A DNA stretch of 64,000 nucleotides, taken from contig JBAMJV010003348.1 in NCBI GenBank assembly GCA_037951105.1, forward strand, positions 62,001 to 126,000, read 5' to 3'. Position 1 is the first letter of the stretch. Each line of letters opens with the position of its first letter. Source of the stretch: Echinarachnius parma (lineage: Eukaryota > Echinodermata > Echinoidea > Clypeasteroida > Echinarachniidae). Made by a program: the position numbers and the translations under genes. The notes below the pieces were generated by a model. It did no database searches and was not told the DNA's origin. It was given only the letters and a program-made list of their open reading frames with translations. Below are positions 62,488-64,000 of the stretch, one piece after another.

Positions 62488-62610
62488 AGCAGGGCTCGAC
62501 ACTCACACTGGCCCGGGGCCAGTGAAATTGCACTTTGGGCCAGCAAAAATGTAAAAAGTCATCATTTGAACAGTGCATGTATATTAACTCGGGCTTCAGC
62601 CAAAAAAATG
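62488..62610. mobile_element. GGCCC-core repeat with GGGCTCGACACT end
   Basis: CAGCAGGGCTCGACACTCACA leads directly into CTGGCCCGGGGCCAGTG and TTTGGGCCAGCAAAAATG. The end matches the CTTGCCC family's end, but the core is GGCCC. Confidence 0.55.
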
Positions 62611-63124
62611 AGCAGTACTTTGCGGACATGTTGTTATGAAACAATTTAATTGGGTGACCAAATTTAGAAGGGATTACAATTATTCAATTCCTTTAAATGC
62701 TTGATGCGACTGCAAGGGCAGCTCGACTACAGCCAGGGTAATAATGCTGTACAACAGTATAAATGCTGGTCTATTATTACATTATTATTATTATAATGCT
62801 ACAAATGCTACATATCTTGAACAGGAAAGCAGCAAATCAATCAAAAGAAAATTATGACTTATATACAAAACACGTATATTCATTATGACTTTAACGGAAA
62901 ATTCGCCAAATTTTGAAAGACAAACTCAGTCATTACAGTACTTCTTTCACATCAGGACATTCTATTTTAACGGTACTAGAGATCAAAGTATTTATATTTA
63001 CATCAGATTTGTACATATCCGTGCTTTGTTGCTACTAAAGTAAAGTGGATGGAATATTGAAGTATAGTGATGTCAAATTAATTTGTTACAACATAGTACA
63101 AGCAACATTTAACATAGTACTGGA
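62611..63124. other. No gene recognised
   Basis: AT-rich, with a short ATTATTATTATTAT run near 62775. Nothing supported. Confidence 0.45.
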
Positions 63125-63411
63125 CGTGGTGTGGCGAGATCGGTAGAGCGTACACGTGCCTTCCAATTCTGAGGTTCTGAGTTCAAACCCAAAGTATGCC
63201 GGAAGGATGGAATGGGGTTCCTTAGCACTGTGTGCACCTACCAGGTTGCCTTGCTGGAATGCTCTCCAGGGAGTGGACAATGTGCACTTTGTGTGCTGGA
63301 TTGATTGCAATGTGTATATCCGATGACCGGGGTAATAATAGTGATGTGCCGCAAGCGTCGAAAGACAACGTGCGCTATAAAGTAGCCACCATTATTATTA
63401 TTATTATTATA
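63125..63411 (+). mobile_element. SINE with (ATT)n tail, forward copy
   Basis: A tRNA-like head GTGGCGAGATCGGTAGAGCG with a B-box-like GAGTTCAAACCC, body TTAGCACTGTGTGCACCTACC, GGAATGCTCTCCAGGGAGTG and GCTATAAAGTAGCCACCA, tail (TTA)n. It lacks the nested segment present in the copy at 57441-58085. Confidence 0.7.
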
Positions 63412-63640
63412 AAGGACAACTTGTCCTTTGATTCCGGCTTTTGGGTTGGAGCAGGACGATTCCCTTGAAGTCGTGGCAACTGCTCTGTCAGTAATGTCTG
63501 GCTTGCCTGACATAGTTTAGAACCATGTTCACCCATTGCGATGGGTAGCTGGGACATCACACTTCAGTACTCTGTTAACTATACATAAATACATACAAAT
63601 ACGTAAGTGCTACGATGGGTACTAGAACTATTTATATTAT

Positions 63641-63812
63641 ACAGTTGTTAACTGGTGGTGGAGGGAAAAGCATGGAATGTTCCACTCCCGAGGGATTTTA
63701 AATGCTATTGAGGGAAGAGTAAATAAAAAAACTTATTTTCTTCACGAAATAGCATTTTAAATTCCCGAGGGGAACATTCCATGATTTTCGCGACAGCAAA
63801 GTTAACAACTGT
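63641..63812. mobile_element. Palindromic MITE, ACAGTTGTTAAC ends
   Basis: 172 bp: ACAGTTGTTAACT ... AGTTAACAACTGT. Inversion extends through GGAATGTTCCACTCCCGAGG / CCCGAGGGGAACATTCCATG and ATTTTAAATGCTAT / ATAGCATTTTAAAT. Non-coding hairpin. Confidence 0.75.
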
Positions 63813-64000
63813 TTTATCATCTGATTGCCATGTAACAGTGCCATGTAAATATGTAATATCCAAAAATATTACATGGCAGCTCATGTACTATATTTACTAA
63901 GTCAGGTGATAAATGTTAATACTGTACATTGGGACCATGTTATCTACAGATGGTTGAAACTATGGTATTGCTGCTAAATAGTGTCGGAACAGGTATTTTG
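63813..64000. other. No gene recognised
   Basis: Only a short palindrome around GTAATATCCAAAAATATTAC and nearby ATGTAA words. Nothing supported. Confidence 0.4.

Noticed and set aside
1-64000. CRISPR array, operon or bacterial gene cluster
   Set aside because: Direct repeats here lack regular unique spacers, and split genes with GT-AG introns show an animal nuclear genome.

Overview
The window looks like nuclear DNA from a marine invertebrate animal, possibly a deuterostome such as an echinoderm. That placement is an inference. It rests on two widely conserved animal genes split by small exons, AT-rich introns, a young BEL/Pao LTR element, tRNA-derived SINEs and a very dense load of short inverted-repeat DNA transposons (MITEs). 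No species marker was found.

Two host genes are supported. On the minus strand, at least three exons (13243-13351, 7102-7269, 6581-6707) encode part of a FEZ/UNC-76-type kinesin adaptor, recognised by the block TADEVIEELDEMFQ. Its C-terminal exons and probably its N-terminal ones are not seen, and the reading phases imply an unseen exon between 7.3 and 13.2 kb. On the plus strand, seven exons from 49756 to 61815 join in phase into a complete 285-residue DRAM2-like six-pass lysosomal membrane protein. The two genes are divergent and separated by about 36 kb of repeats. They share no evident pathway beyond a loose link to vesicle and organelle biology.

Layout: 0.5-4.2 kb, minisatellites and MITEs; 6.2-13.7 kb, FEZ exons with decayed exon copies and MITE pairs; 14.1-16.2 kb, a fold-back element enclosing GC-rich cargo; 18.3-19.4 kb, a long-hairpin MITE and a tRNA-type SINE; 19457-28313, a BEL/Pao element that looks whole, with 1,774-bp LTRs and a 5-bp target duplication; 28.6-41.2 kb, tandem repeats, a TTAA element, a purine-rich tract and MITEs; 41302-44510, an unfamiliar 3.2-kb element studded with TAACGGAATTAC; 44.66-48.3 kb, a CGATC-rich-ended element with an internal satellite; 48.85-49.4 kb, a minisatellite; 49.5-61.8 kb, the DRAM2-like gene with introns full of MITEs; 61.8-64 kb, SINE and MITE debris.

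Three signals stand out. First, both host genes have decayed partial copies of their own exons a few hundred bases away (FEZ at 6.2-6.5 kb and 13.45 kb; DRAM at 49.54 kb and 59.57 kb), so local segment duplication has repeatedly caught coding sequence. Second, the 41302-44510 element has 10-bp perfect terminal repeats, a 4-bp TACT duplication and an interrupted host repeat that serves as an empty-site witness, and I cannot place it in a superfamily. Third, several repeat families share terminal sequence while their cores differ. All comparisons were made by eye and repeat boundaries are approximate unless stated exactly.
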